Shown here: positions 1 through 10,315 of the stretch, piece by piece | Numbering within the stretch: the stretch's first letter is position 1 | Layout of the letters: each line of letters starts with the position of its first letter | From: Metaphire vulgaris | Taxonomy: Eukaryota > Annelida > Clitellata > Crassiclitellata > Megascolecidae | Assembly (NCBI GenBank): GCA_018105865.1 | Contig: CM030865.1 | Span: 7,197,198-7,261,197 of the forward strand | DNA: 64,000 nt | Direction: 5' to 3' | Program-made: the position numbers and the translations under genes | The notes under the pieces: model-generated | What the model was told of the DNA's origin: nothing | What the model saw: the letters and a program-made list of their open reading frames with translations, nothing else | Database searches by the model: none

Positions 1-781
1 CCCATAGATTTATTATAATACACCAGATGCCGTCTTATCTATGGCAAAGTCAGGCCAAGTTGAAGCCAGTTTGCATGGATCACACACCGCTTTAATATGG
101 TGTACCATAGTTGCTTTTAATGTGTTCCGTTTGATCTTTTACTCATCTTTTCCACAATTCTTATTCGTGCCAATTGATTTCCGAATATAAATACTATAAT
201 CGTATCGTAAAAGTAGATTTTTAGGTTGATTATTAGTTGAGTTTGAATCCGGTTTGTGCAGTGCTGATTTATACGACTATAAGCCTATGTTACTATGTGA
301 CCTATGTCTATGTAATTTTCGAAGGCTTATTTGCGGCAGCGACTGCGCAACGTCGCGGCTATTCGCATAAATCAGACGATCAATTACACAATATTAAAAC
401 AACTAGTCCACATGAAATAAGTTAAACGGCTAAACGATATCCGTTCCAGCAGTGTACCGAAATTTTCAAGATTTCAGCGGGGTAAACATTTCTTGACACA
501 CCATCAATGCAGTCTGGCACAAGCACCTCAAGGAAGCTCAACCTGAAAATGGCACCGACCAATCACAGGACACCAATCGATCGGCCAAGTGAAATCTGAA
601 TATTCATAATCATTAGCATTAGCATACACTTCTATACTTGCCAACGTGGTCGGTTTAAGCAGATAGAAAAGATTAGTTATATAAAAATTATAAAAAATAC
701 ATCAAAACTGGATGTTAACCCGTTAAAAAATAACGACTCTAGTGGGGTATATGCAAAGTCTAAGGCTTGAATATGCAAAGT

Positions 782-1282
782 CTAAGGCCCTCTTGAGTTT
801 GCGACACCTTTTCGGCCTACGGCCTTTTGTCCCAAATCCCTTTGTCCCAAATCCAACCCCCCGTGCAGGCAGTTAGAGGGGGTGGGATCGCAGGTGGGAA
901 GGGGGTTTGGAGTTGGGATTGTGGAGTTAGGGGCCGTCCATTTAGTACGTACGCACCGGCATTTCCGTCCCTGAAGGTGGACATGCTTAAGGACTCTATG
1001 TAAAGCTTCCAAATGCATGTTGTGATGAACCCGTAAACCGAGACGAAAGGCAAATGCCCAGAGTTGTGGTCTTGAAGCATATTCGGCCTCAAAGTGTTTA
1101 GTAAATTCTTTAGTTCTTGGATCGGAAACTCCTGCACACAAGAACTGTTGCAACATCAGTTCAAATGTAGGCTTGTCTCGCATGGTTAGTATCGATCTAA
1201 TGGTTTTGTAGACGTTGACTTTCAGTTCCAGGTCCCCCGAAATTTTCTTCAGGTTGCGATGCCAAGACCTCAGCACGGCCAC
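782..1282 (-). pseudogene. MULE-type transposase fragment
   Basis: A 166-codon open frame in the core of the fold-back element. Roughly the first 95 residues resemble the C-terminal part of animal Mutator-like transposases, with the segments SRPQLWAFAF and HLEALHRVLKHVHLQG, which recall the family pattern of W-A-F followed by a histidine-containing helix. The rest of the frame is proline-rich and does not continue the domain. No complete DDE catalytic set and no zinc-binding SWIM domain are present. I read it as a relic or captured fragment, not a working transposase. The match is from memory of the family, not from a search. Confidence 0.5.
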
Positions 1283-1952
1283 GCATCCAGAATATGCAAA
1301 GTCGCTTATTACTTTATTATTCTAAACGCGTCTCTGATTGGTTCGCTTGTTATTATTCTCAAACACGTCTCTGATTGGTCGGTTCCCTTTTCAGGTTGAG
1401 CTTCCTTGAGGTGCTTGTAAACTGTCCTCACTTTCTGATAGCATAGACTCTGTCTTGTGATATTAAAGTCTATGATCCATCCCCTAACTCATAGACATTA
1501 TATAACATCACAAGACAGAGTCTATGGTATCAGAAAGTGAGGCCAGTTTGCATTGATGGTGTGTCAAGAAATGTTTACCCCGCTGAAATCTTGAAAATTT
1601 TGGTACACTGTTGAAACGGATATCGTTTAGCTGTTTAACTTATTTAATGTGGACTAGTTGTTTAAATATTGTGTAATTGATCGTCTGATTTATACGAATA
1701 GCCGCGACGTTGCGCAGTCGCTGCCGCAAATAAGCCTTCGAAAATTACATAGACATAGGTCACATAGTAACATAGGTTTATAGTCGTATAAATCAGCACT
1801 GCACAAAACGGCTTCAAACTCAACTAATAATCGACCTAAAAATTTACTTTTACGATACGATTATAGCATTTATATTCGGAAATCAATTGGCACGAATAAG
1901 AATTGTGGAAAAGATGAGCAAAAGATCAAACGGAACACATTTAAAGCAACTA

Positions 1953-2411
1953 CTAGAAAGATGCTCGCTTCGCTTGCGCTCGCTTCGCTCGCAGTGCAGG
2001 ATAAATACTAATCCAATACCTATACCTAATACCCAATCATTGAATTCATGCTGAACAACATTTCAATGAAGGCCTATGTACGTTAAAATCACGCAACTGT
2101 GACCATTTGTTACGCTGTACACGTATTTTTTGTGTTCCTCGAGCTACGCCCATCAACGCATCGCGACGTTGTATACAATCACTGCGTCAAACGCTTCTTC
2201 GACTAAACCGTGTGGTTACCAATAGCAACGTCGTCTTCGAACATCGCCGTCGCGTAAGGACTAAACGGTCTACCAATAGTCAACGCTCGCCCACCAACGC
2301 ATCGCGGCGTAAGGACTAAACGGTCTAAACCGACTACCAATAGTCAACCAATCAGAACGCTTGAAGGTAACAGACAGAGAGACATACAGATAAGGATCTT
2401 AATATTATAGA
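1953..2411 (-). mobile_element. Non-autonomous Helitron, copy A
   Basis: Read on the minus strand the insert begins with TC, ends with CTAG, and sits between an A and a T, as Helitrons do. The empty site is visible in the opposite arm of the surrounding fold-back element near base 106, where the flanks are joined without the insert, so both boundaries are exact. Just before the CTAG end lie about two units of a GCGAGCGAAGCGAGC-type repeat (1964-2000). A second copy at 32786-33493 has the same body, but this repeat is expanded to some twenty units. No Rep/helicase coding is present, so it depends on enzymes made elsewhere. Confidence 0.75.
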
Positions 2412-2789
2412 TGGTACACCATATTAAAGCGGTGACGTCGTCCATATCTAAGTAGGCGCTGCCCTCAAATAAAAATGATAGCGCTAAAGAATTATGAGGT
2501 CTTCAAGATATCTGCGGGATAAACATTTCTTGACACACCATCCATGCAAACTGGCAACGACCTTATAATACAATACAAGGTCTTTGCAAACTGGCTTCAA
2601 CTTTGGCCTGACTTTGCCATAGATAGACGGCATCTGGTGTATTATAATAAATCTATGCCCCTAACTGATCTTGCTTTGTTTCCGAAGTTGGTAGGCAATC
2701 AGAGCGTTTGAAGTTGAAAGTCTTTGAAGTAAGTATAAGGTGAGATATAACACCCACTACGTAATCGGCTGAAGCTAATTTTCAAGTGT

Positions 2790-3534
2790 TTTCATTTAGA
2801 TTCACCGATTTTTGTCACATGGGCAAGCTATTATGTTAAAGATTATAGTCGATATTATGGTACGAGGTAACTGGATGACGAGGTCTTTCGCCCACAAATT
2901 CATGTCAAATAATTTATTATACAGGCAAGTGACAAAGCAGGAATTTCTACAAACTTTATTTTCTTCAAGTGCTCTGGTCAAAGACATAGGATGTGAGACC
3001 TGGACAACGAAAAGGAAGATTAAGAAAAAGATCACGGCCTTTGAATTATGGTTTTACAGAAGGATCTTGAAAATCAGCTGGATGGACAAAGTAACAAATG
3101 AAAGAGTCATAGAAAGAAGCAGAGCAGCAGGGTAGGGGTAAAGACGAGCGGCGTAACTGAAAGTAGTCCGTAAACACTGATAGAAATTCCGTTGAAAGGG
3201 TTAGGGTTAGGGTCAGGGTTATGGTCAGGGTTATGGTCAGGGTTATGGTTAGGATTAACTTTAACTCTAACCCCAAACACTAACCCTAAACCCTACCGAA
3301 ACCCTAACCCTAACCCATACTGATACGCGTAGTGATACCTTACGCCGCTCGTCTTTACCCCTACCGAGCAGCAGCAATGTGGAAACGGGAAGTGAGAAGA
3401 AAAATATCTTACGCTGCCTACATCATGAGAGGTTCGGCTGGAAACCTACCACTGATAATAATGGAAGGTAGAATAGAAGGAATAAGAAAGGGGAAAAAGC
3501 TGGATGGACAACATTTTTGACTGGACAGTCACAA
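2790..3534 (+). pseudogene. RTE-type LINE, C-terminal end of the reverse transcriptase, interrupted
   Basis: Translation gives the post-RT region typical of RTE-like LINEs: GCETWTTKRKIKKKITAFEL, then WFYRRILKISWMDKVTNERV, then (from 3375) MWKREVRRKISYAAYIMRGS and a basic tail with GRIEGIRKGKK. In other LINEs the first motif is usually LYGCETWT. A 235-base transposon (3131-3365) with a 9-base target duplication splits the frame. Removing it and one copy of the duplication restores a continuous reading through ERSRAAAMWKRE. The RT core lies outside this fragment, which is therefore 5'-truncated. Confidence 0.75.
3131..3365. mobile_element. 235-bp MITE with telomere-like core
   Basis: Perfect 26-bp terminal inverted repeats (3131-3156 and 3340-3365) start GGTAGGGGTAAAGACGAGCG. 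The element is flanked by the exact 9-bp duplication GAGCAGCAG (3122-3130 and 3366-3374). The interior is built of TTAGGG-like units on the left (about 3199-3257: TTAGGG, TCAGGG, TTATGG) and CCCTAA-like units on the right (about 3262-3320), so the telomere-like arrays face each other as an inverted pair. There is no coding capacity. A 9-bp duplication suits Mutator-like or Merlin transposons; the superfamily is not resolved. Confidence 0.85.
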
Positions 3535-3539
3535 AGAAC

Positions 3540-3540
<1 letters not shown>

Positions 3541-3588
<48 letters not shown>

Positions 3589-4204
3589 TAATGACAATTT
3601 ATAAAGTGCAATAAGCATAGTGAAAACTACAGTTAAGAGCGCTTAACAAAAGACGCTATAGGAAATGTTATATAAATGCGTCTTAAGATGCTTAGTAAAC
3701 AATTGTGGGGAAGTCACCATTGCCACATTCTTCGGTAGTGAGTTCCACAGCCCCGGGTTTTCCCTAGCGAAGGACCTATCTCTGAAAACCACCGTCTTGG
3801 ACGGAGAGGGGACCACTAATTGAAGACGGCTACTTGATTGAAGCTGTAAGCGCTGATTGGTCGACGTCGGCTTGCTGATCAGACATATTTGGCACAAGAT
3901 AAAGCAAACATGTGACGCCGCTACTACAGGATTACCTTCGACGGTCAATCAGTTTAGATCTATGTATGAGTGAAGTTATGTAGTCAGGACAGAAAGGGTC
4001 ATATAAGGCTTGGTATGTGAAGCAGCATCGCCTAAAAATTATGCATTCATGAATCCAAAGCCAATGAAGCTTGTGCCTGAGAAGTGGCGTCACATGTTCA
4101 TTCCAATGAGTTCCAAAGTCAGACGAGCAGATACATTCAGCACTGACTGCAAGCGGTTCAACTGGCCTTCTGGGAGCCTGTTGCAGTAGTCAAACTTTTT
4201 CGGT
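3541..4204 (-). mobile_element. 5'-truncated L2/CR1-type LINE, 3' end
   Basis: The minus strand ends in a TTA/AAT microsatellite (3541-3590) after a short 3' region. Upstream, an open frame (3643-3948) carries the typical L2 C-terminus: SKTVVFRDRSFARENPGLWN, then SLPKNV and LFTKHLKTHLYN. Further 5' (to about 4110) another frame reads HVTPLLRHKLHWLWIHECII. The catalytic RT core is absent. The 3' microsatellite and 5' truncation are usual for this LINE group. Confidence 0.8.
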
Positions 4205-4726
4205 ATTTCATTGCATCCACCACCAATTTCCTAGAAATTAATTGTATCTCTTCACCAGGAATTCTTGGAACCACCACTGGCTGTTGCAGTTATCAATTCG
4301 AGATAGTATGAGTATCTAATAGTGTTATCGCTGTAGCATTGTACAAACATGTATAATTGTATATAGCATTTTTGCATGATAGACAATTTTTCAATTAATT
4401 GTTAGTGGGCTGAATGATTAGCAACCAATCCCGAGTCAGAAAGATGAAAAATATCTGCAAATTATAGCTGGCAGCCTGGCACTTAAAAGACTTTTATTTT
4501 GTGAAAGTAGGTTGTGATGTTGTAAACAATTGCTGTGAGGCGTAAATATTTCTCTGTTTTCTCCAAAATGGCAAAAAGATTGTTTTCAGAAAACATTCTC
4601 GCACCTCTTGATAATGTTGAAAGTGACTTTCCAAGCAATTCGGACGAGTGCAAACCATTTTTGCAAAAGTCTGATCAGCCTTCTTGCAAAATTGCACAAA
4701 GTGACAGTTTTTCAGTCGCACGAGTC
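4205..4726. other. No recognised feature
   Basis: AT-rich sequence. A + strand frame at 4535-4735 (start of a 91-codon ORF) encodes a hydrophilic, serine-rich stretch beginning near MAKRLFSENILAPLDNVESD. It runs into the interspersed repeat that follows and I cannot assign it. A transposase N-terminus is possible but not supported. Confidence 0.3.
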
Positions 4727-5150
4727 ATCGGGTTAAAAATCTATATCTCTGTCATATTTGATCTGATTTGCACAATTCTTGTAACATTTTGCTCCATTTT
4801 GATTTCCTGACAACTTTGCCGCTCAATTTACATAGCTTATCACTCAAAAATGTTGACCTCTCAGCTTTGAATAAAGTTTTTTTGGGCGAGGTGGCCTGAT
4901 TTTGGGTATGCACTACTATGCAGGGGATCTCCAAAATTGTTACTGTTTTTTTCACGGATGGTTAAAAAAAGAAATGAAAGTTGTAAAGAGTGGGGTATGC
5001 CAGAATTTTGTAGCTTTTATATAGCCATAGCAATTGAGAGTTGAAAAAAAGTTTTGCCTGAAAAATTGCCAAAAGTCCTGGCATTCAGCACTTTTTCAAG
5101 ACGGATTCTGCCGGCTGCATGGAGTTTTCCATTTAAGAAGTCCCCGGCAT
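4727..5150 (-). repeat. TTAA/GGGG interspersed repeat (family R), reversed copy
   Basis: On the minus strand this reads as the same family seen at 12126, 16019, 34200, 50536, 55990 and 56320. Shared segments are a CTATATAAAAGCTAC box, an AACCATCCGTG box, and a late block with AGCGGCAAAGTTGT followed by a long purine-rich stretch. Divergence from the other copies is high and the ends are eroded. It is non-coding. Confidence 0.65.
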
Positions 5151-5550
5151 TAAAGGTTTAAATGTTCTCAGGTTTTTGAATTGGAAACTCCATTCATTTA
5201 AATAGGAAGCTTGAACTTGAGATAACTTCATAAATGACTTGTTAGGCAGTGAGGGTGTGTGTATTAGCTGGCTTAGGTATAACCTTAAGTTGGTTTATTA
5301 TTTTTTAGGTTACTGGCTTAGGATACTTAAATCTATATTCTTTTTCATCTTTTAAGATCTTACTGGTTTATCATAATATGGACTGTTACCATAAAAGTGC
5401 ATTGCTTTTGTAGATTTGACTTGTACCAAAGTTCTCTATTCAGTATTTCATGATGGTAGGTCATATTTTGATTTCGTTATGCGACGTTGTAGGATAAAAT
5501 TGATACATTTGCTAGTTATTGAATTTTTATTATTTTGTGCATCTTTCCAG
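5151..5550. other. No recognised feature
   Basis: AT-rich DNA with no convincing coding or repeat boundary. A short ATC microsatellite (about 5551-5580) follows it. Confidence 0.3.
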
Positions 5551-5559
5551 ATGTCATCA

Positions 5560-6046
5560 TCATCATCATCATCATCATTATCATTTCCAGGCCTTTTTGT
5601 CCAATATTGGTTTATTTTATTGTAGAACTATTTTATTTTAGTCTTTCTTTCAGATCTTTTTCATGTTGTGTGTGATTGTTGTCTACCCATTTTTCTGGGC
5701 TTGCCTCTTCCTTTTTTTAACCTTCCGTCTATGTGTAGAATGCTTTATTGTCTTGAGGCTTCCATCCTGTTTACATGTCCATACCATGTTAGCTTCCTTT
5801 TTCTGAGTGTATGTGTAGAATGCTTTATTGTCTTGAGGCTTCCATCCTGTTTACATGTCCATACCATGTTAGCTTCCTTTTTCTGAGTTTATCCATGATG
5901 GTATCCTTTAGCCTAACCCGCTGTTGTTTATCTTCATTTCTAAGTTCTTGAAGTCTGCTAACTCCAAGAATTCTTCTTAGGCTGCTCATTTCTGCAACGA
6001 GTAGTCTTTTTTCATCTTCTCTTTTTGTGACCCAGGTTTCAGGTCC
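5560..6046 (-). pseudogene. LINE C-terminal fragment (RTE-like)
   Basis: The minus-strand translation starts LYGPETWVTKREDEKRLLVA, then RRILGVSRLQELRNEDKQQR, followed by KRKLTWYGHVNRME. This is the region downstream of the RT domain in RTE-like LINEs. It carries stops and an 80-base tandem duplication (5731-5890). A hAT transposon (6055-7873) inserted at its 5' side: removing it and one 8-bp duplication continues the frame upstream as PQILYGPETW. Confidence 0.7.
5731..5890. repeat. 80-bp tandem duplication
   Basis: Bases 5731-5810 are repeated at 5811-5890 with almost no differences (last bases GAGTGT against GAGTTT). The duplication lies inside the LINE fragment and repeats its KRKLTWYGHVNRMEAS segment, which points to a recent local duplication. 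Confidence 0.9.
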
Positions 6047-6196
6047 ATATAGTACAGTGGTTTTGGAACCGGGGTAAATTACCCCAAATGGGTATTATGA
6101 AATTTTTAGGGGGTAATGGGTGCATTCCAATTTTCAAATTTTTTCTATGCTCTTACTGAAGGAAGGTGGCTTTCACATGGAAATGTTCAGAACTGA

Positions 6197-6445
6197 GTGT
6201 GGGCTCTCAGAACTGAACTTCACATTTTTGTGGTTGATCAAAAGCATGTTCTTGCAGAAAAAAAATTTAGAAACTCCATGTGGGTTGCACGCCTTGCATA
6301 TTTAACGGATATGTTTGAGTATGTGAATACATCAAACAAAGAATTGCAAGGCAAAAACGTTAATGTCATTTCAGCTAGAGAAAAGATTTCAGCATTTGCG
6401 TTAAAGCTTCAGTCAGTATTGGAAACAAAAAGCAGAACAAAATAA
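6197..6445 (+). pseudogene. hAT transposase C-terminal fragment (Buster/SCAND3-like)
   Basis: An 82-codon frame contains SMWVARLAYLTDMFEYVNTS followed by KELQGKNVNVISAREKISAF, the conserved region between the RNase-H-like core and the dimerisation domain in Buster-type hAT proteins such as SCAND3/ZBED5 relatives. Further residues of the same domain, ELQSSNEARIELERQTDLSC, continue in another frame near 6525-6600. There is no start region, no DDE core and no complete hATC domain. Confidence 0.6.
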
Positions 6446-6856
6446 GACAGTTGCCTTTTGAAAGTTGGCTTTGTATTTGGAAGATTGTGAAGATTGCTGA
6501 TATGCTAGAGCTGAGAAGAGGCACTTTTCGAACTTCAATCTAGTAATGAAGCACGTATTGAATTGGAAAGACAAACAGATCTGTCATGTTTTTGGAAGTC
6601 CACAGCTGCAAAGGCCTTCAAAATTGCACACGAGAAGTTAGTCAATACGAACATAAAGCCAAAGCAAATAAATCGATTGGACCCCGAAGACTGTCCATAG
6701 TGCTTTGACATAAAAATGCCCATTTTTATGTTATTGTATCATAAATGAAACAACATCATTTTTCAAAAGCCTGATGTGAAAATATTTCAAATAAATCCTT
6801 TTGTTTAAAAATGAGAATATTAATTTAGTCTATTGCATTATATTCGCGATATTCGC

Positions 6857-7702
6857 TAGGTGGCGCTGTTACGGCTGCCAGCGCGTGATGTTCGTGCATG
6901 CGATTCGTTGTCGTTTTTCGGCAATTCTCCGGTGTTTTGCGCCTGAATTCACGTTCCGGTGCAAGGATTAGAGATTCGTCCGTCGGTTTTCCGAAGAGTT
7001 TCTAACAGTTCTCACATTTTCCTGTCGTTCTGAACGTTCCAGTCGGTCGTCGCCGTGTCGTCCGTTAGTGGCGGCCATTCATGTAGCGCTATGCTGCTAC
7101 TTGGCGTGGATGCGACTGACTGCTGTTCTGACGCTGCTTCCATCTTCGCGAGAACTGCGTGCTGCTCACTGGGTTTCTGAGGAGGATCTCGTCGTCCTGT
7201 ACTTTCTTCACGTTCTGGAGTTTATAGTCAATCGTTCGCCCGTTGAGAATCTGCCAAGGTCATCCATTTAATCGGTTGCTGCATGAAAGTCAATGGAGCG
7301 GCGATTGACTGCTACTCTGGACATCGCTGAATCTCCATCTTCGTCAGTCTTGTCGACTTCGGGAACGAACTATTCTCTCGGGAGACCGCTTCTTAGGATT
7401 ACACTGGCCGATGCTACGCACGGAGAATTCTTACTTTCAACTTGCGGATTCTCAACACCTACTCCCGTTACTCATTGGTGTGTCAATGTTGCTGAACTAT
7501 TTCTAGGAGGGACCGCTTCTTAAGGACTCCATACCGGATTTCTTTACGGCGGCGAAGTTCTTGTTACCATCTAAGTGGATTTTTAACATCGTCCCCTTCT
7601 TACCTTCATTAACATGTCAGCGTTGTCAAAGCGCTTTTGACTTTGGTATTTTCACTATGCTACAGCGCTATATAAATTGTCCAATTAATAATAATAATAA
7701 TA
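6857..7702 (+). mobile_element. Short non-autonomous L2-derived element (5' leader plus 3' end)
   Basis: The left end (CTAGGTGGCGCTGTTACGGC) resembles the 5' end of the near-full L2 at 22088 (GGTAGGTGGCGCCGCGTGTG). The right end (CTACAGCGCTATATAAATTG plus AAT repeats) is a standard L2 3' end. The endonuclease and RT in between are missing, leaving a GC-rich leader with short open frames of no recognisable product. A similar element lies at 55262-55905. It is most likely an internally deleted L2 mobilised in trans. Confidence 0.55.
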
Positions 7703-7881
7703 TTATATTCTGCATAACTTTATATTAAAGTTTATGTATTTAGTATCGTGTAATCGTAAAACAACCCTTTCACAGTAAAAAATATGTGATGGCCTCTTTT
7801 TAAATCTGTGAGGTAAAGTCAGCGAAGATAAATATATTTTGGGATAATGGGTAAATAATGTTCCCCAACCCTGATATAGTA

Positions 7882-8230
7882 TTTGTGGAATGACAATGGT
7901 GATGTAGATTTGGATTTTGGCATTTATTTTAATTTCTTTAGAGTTCTAGTAGCCCTGAAGATAAAAGCTCAAGATAGAGAGGAGTGGCGACGCTGGAGTA
8001 TGGAACCTGTCTTTGGACAGAGCACCTGAAGATGAAGAGAGTTCTAGTACTTTATATAATACCTTCCCTGGGATGCTTGGGAGTACAATTCCTTGTTAAT
8101 TGTTGCAGTCCATTTTATCTCCTTTTCTCTTGTATATAGGTATAATAATTCCTATACTCCAGTCTTTTGACACAGTCTCTGAGTAGTATATCTTATTTAG
8201 TAGCACATGAAATGTATTTAACCCCTTTAA
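7882..8230. pseudogene. Mixed RTE-like LINE remnants
   Basis: At 7955-8033 the + strand reads KAQDREEWRRWSMEPVFGQS, a LINE C-terminal tail like that at 31320. At about 8075-8228 the minus strand reads KDWSIGIIIPIYKRKGDKMD, an early RT motif, followed by IVLPSIPGKVLYKVLE. The minus-strand piece probably belongs to the same LINE as 5560-6046. Confidence 0.5.
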
Positions 8231-8555
8231 CGTTCATTGAATTACACCGATCTGCGCCAATTTTGCTGACTTAAATTTTGGTGTGCTGAATCCAAAAATC
8301 ACACCAATTTCCTCCAGTCGCATCCAGTTTTTCCGCAAAATGCTGTTTACTGATTTACAGTTTACAGTATTAATGTAGCATTATGTATTATTATTCTTTA
8401 GCTATATTGAATCTGCAAAAAGATAAGGATGTGCAAAAATACATGCCGAATATGCAGTGGGTATAACTATTTAATAGTACAACAGCTTAATAGGCAGTTT
8501 TAAGCTGCAGACATCAACATTTTATGGCTATAGACCTACAGTATATATAAGCATT
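8231..8555. other. No recognised feature
   Basis: AT-rich. It begins near a TTAACCCCTTTAACG motif (8218) reminiscent of the family R ends, but the rest of the family is not recognisable. Confidence 0.25.
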
Positions 8556-9062
8556 AAGCAGCGTGAAACTGATGGCAGCATTAGTTGACACTGGAATGCA
8601 CCAAACATTCAACCAAGCCGAGTTGAATGACCTTGTATGAGATATTGATCTGCTGAAGTCGTCAGCAGAGTTACTTGGTTCAAGACTGAAGGAAAAGAAC
8701 CTGTTGAGTATTGACTCCAAGAACCACGCAAGCTTATGTATCATGGCAGAGAGAATGATCTTCTGAAATGTTTCCATATGTAGGAGGAGTTTGTATACTG
8801 CATCAACATCAAAGGACTTATTGAATCAATTGGGATGTTATATTTGTAGAAAGATGCTTTTTACGACCTGATTACTGACTTTCTTGGCAACTTCAGAGCC
8901 AAGAATTATGACCTATCAGTTCAAAATTCAAAGATTGCTTTTCGAAGACTGGGAGCAAACATGAGTTTCAAGTTGCATTTCTTTCATAGCTACCTGAACT
9001 TCAAATCTTGAAGCTATGAGTGAAGAACAAGGAGAACGCTTTCATCAACGGATATGGGCGGG
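8556..9062 (+). pseudogene. Unclassified DNA-transposon protein (family U), degraded copy
   Basis: Across several frames the translation carries the marks of the family seen at 25932-27942: GRENDLLKCF, FVYCINIKGLIESIGM, DFLGNFRAKNYDLSVQNSKI, LGANMSFKLHFFHSYLNF and finally SEEQGERFHQRI. Stops and frame changes are frequent. Order and spacing match the better copy, with the middle portion deleted. I know this protein family from many invertebrate genomes as an unnamed repetitive ORF; I cannot give its transposon superfamily. Confidence 0.6.
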
Positions 9063-9275
9063 ATAAAGGAAGAGAGGAATTGCTGTTAAACGTATAGTGT
9101 GGAATCCATGCGTTTAACTTCTCAAAGACAGACTACTATTCAGAAGTACTTTCGTAGGTCTACTCCATAGGCCTACACGTGTTTTTGAATAATTATTGTA
9201 GCAATGCTGGTCTGAACGGTGTATTAGCTTATGCCTGCAAAATGCCGTACTGTAGCCTACAGTGTTATGAATGGA

Positions 9276-9392
9276 TATATATTATATATATATATATATA
9301 TACAGTATATATATATAAAATATATAATATGGAGAGGAGGGAGGGAGGGAGGGGGGAGGGGAGGAGAGAGAGAGAGATGGCATTGAAGGTAA

Positions 9393-9451
<59 letters not shown>

Positions 9452-9455
9452 GTTC
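9276..9455. repeat. AT, GGGA/GA and CA microsatellites
   Basis: Two AT tracts (about 9276-9330 and 9394-9441) flank a purine tract of GGGA and GA units (about 9331-9377); a short CA tract ends the cluster. The open frames through it, rich in Tyr-Ile, are simple-sequence artefacts. Confidence 0.95.
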
Positions 9456-9589
9456 AACAATACTTTGTAATGGATTACTCAATTGACTTGCCCTCCTTAT
9501 GTCGCCACCCCCGCCCCTCGCCAAAATAGAACGCCAGACGGATATGGGCGGGATAACGAGGTATTACTGTACGTACACAGAAAATGCAT

Positions 9590-10171
9590 ATTTTCATCCC
9601 CTTTCCTGTTACACAATGCACACCCTACAAAGAAAACTTTGTGAAGTTTGAGGAACATTTAATTGATTTCAGAAGGCTTAAACCTGTGTTTTTATTTGTC
9701 TCCAATCTTCTCATTGTTAAGCATGATGGTGATTGGACAGATATTGTGAGTTCAGTTTTTGCAAATGTTAAGCAGGCATTATTGCAGACTGAAGCAGCTG
9801 ATTTACAAGCATCTGATGTTTTGAAACATAAACCCAGTGAAGTTGGTATAACTAACTTTTGGACCAACTTTGCTCCAGATTCTTAGTATCCTGTAACCAA
9901 GAAGTTAGAAATTTCTTTCCTGACAATTGTTTTTTTATCCATATATATGTGTGAATTGGCAGGTTCTGTTATGAACATTATTAAATCAAACCATTGCAGT
10001 GTTATAACAGACCAACACCTGCAAAATGCAATGCTCATTGCTCTGACTGGTTATTCACCTGATTATGCTTCGATTATGCAGTGGAAGAAACAACTTCACA
10101 CTATAGTCACTGAGCAACTGCAAAAATGTGCTTTAAGATCTGCTCTGATTGAAATTTACCGATTCAGCTAA
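9590..10171 (+). pseudogene. hAT transposase fragment with hATC-like motif
   Basis: Two open frames (9584-9886 and 9947-10171) separated by a stop read as the end of a hAT transposase: FVKFEEHLIDFRRLKPVFLF, later TNFWTNFAP, then CELAGSVMNIIKSNHCSVIT and DQHLQNAMLIALTGYSPDYA. The last two correspond to the dimerisation region, with a cysteine-to-serine zone and the lysine-histidine-R/C turn. A right terminus for this element may be near 12022 (reversed, AGGGGTACTCAAAC), beyond a second hAT that inserted at 10316. Confidence 0.65.
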
Positions 10172-10315
10172 AATTTATTCTATGCAATTTTTAATTTAAT
10201 CTTGTTTTATGTTGCCTGGAGTCACTTATAACAGTCTATTAGGAGGACCCCTAGTTACTTGCAGTTGCCTACTCTGCCATTGTTGTCACAGGAATAACTG
10301 GACTTCCCTTGTAAC

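Larger units (their letters stand above)
1..2657. mobile_element. Fold-back DNA transposon, Mutator-like (MULE)
   Basis: The ends are inverted copies of each other: bases 1-106 return reversed at about 2412-2434 and 2578-2657. A second arm, 110-517, returns reversed at 1543-1953 with scattered mismatches. The arms enclose a core of about 1 kb that holds a minus-strand remnant of a MULE-type transposase and a small inner inverted repeat (about 1416-1453 against 1506-1545). The right arm is longer than the left because a Helitron (1953-2411) and an extra partial copy of the arm end (about 2500-2545) lie in it. The left end coincides with the start of the window, so a target-site duplication cannot be tested. 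Assignment to Mutator-like elements rests on long terminal inverted repeats plus the transposase fragment. Confidence 0.75.
6055..7873 (+). mobile_element. hAT transposon relic with exact 8-bp target duplication
   Basis: The ends are CAGTGGTTTTGGAACCGGGG (left) and, reversed, CAGGGTTGGGGAACATTATT (right), both leading into a TTACCC segment. The 8-bp duplication ATATAGTA flanks the element exactly (6047-6054 and 7874-7881). The interior retains part of a hAT transposase C-terminal region. A later, L2-derived element (6857-7702) occupies its right half. The host is a minus-strand LINE fragment. Superfamily call: terminal CAGNGGTT-type repeats, 8-bp duplication and coding remnant. Confidence 0.85.

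Noticed and set aside
782..1282. An intact MULE transposase gene
   Set aside because: Only about 95 residues match and the catalytic set is incomplete.
3199..3320. Interstitial telomere or chromosome end
   Set aside because: The telomere-like units are degenerate, inverted, and enclosed in a short transposon with target duplication; no long uniform array.
5668..5886. A 72-codon + strand frame with a repeated hydrophobic segment
   Set aside because: It is the antisense of a LINE fragment that contains an 80-bp tandem duplication.
9179..9529. Tyr-Ile-rich and Arg-Glu-rich frames here and at 42.2, 38.1 and 57.2 kb
   Set aside because: Translations of AT, GA and CT microsatellites.
9048..9570. 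A pogo/Tigger-like element marked by two ACGGATATGGGCGGGATA words (9048 and 9538) and a reversed CAGTAATACCTCG end
   Set aside because: The two words are in direct, not inverted, orientation and no coding or TA duplication could be confirmed.
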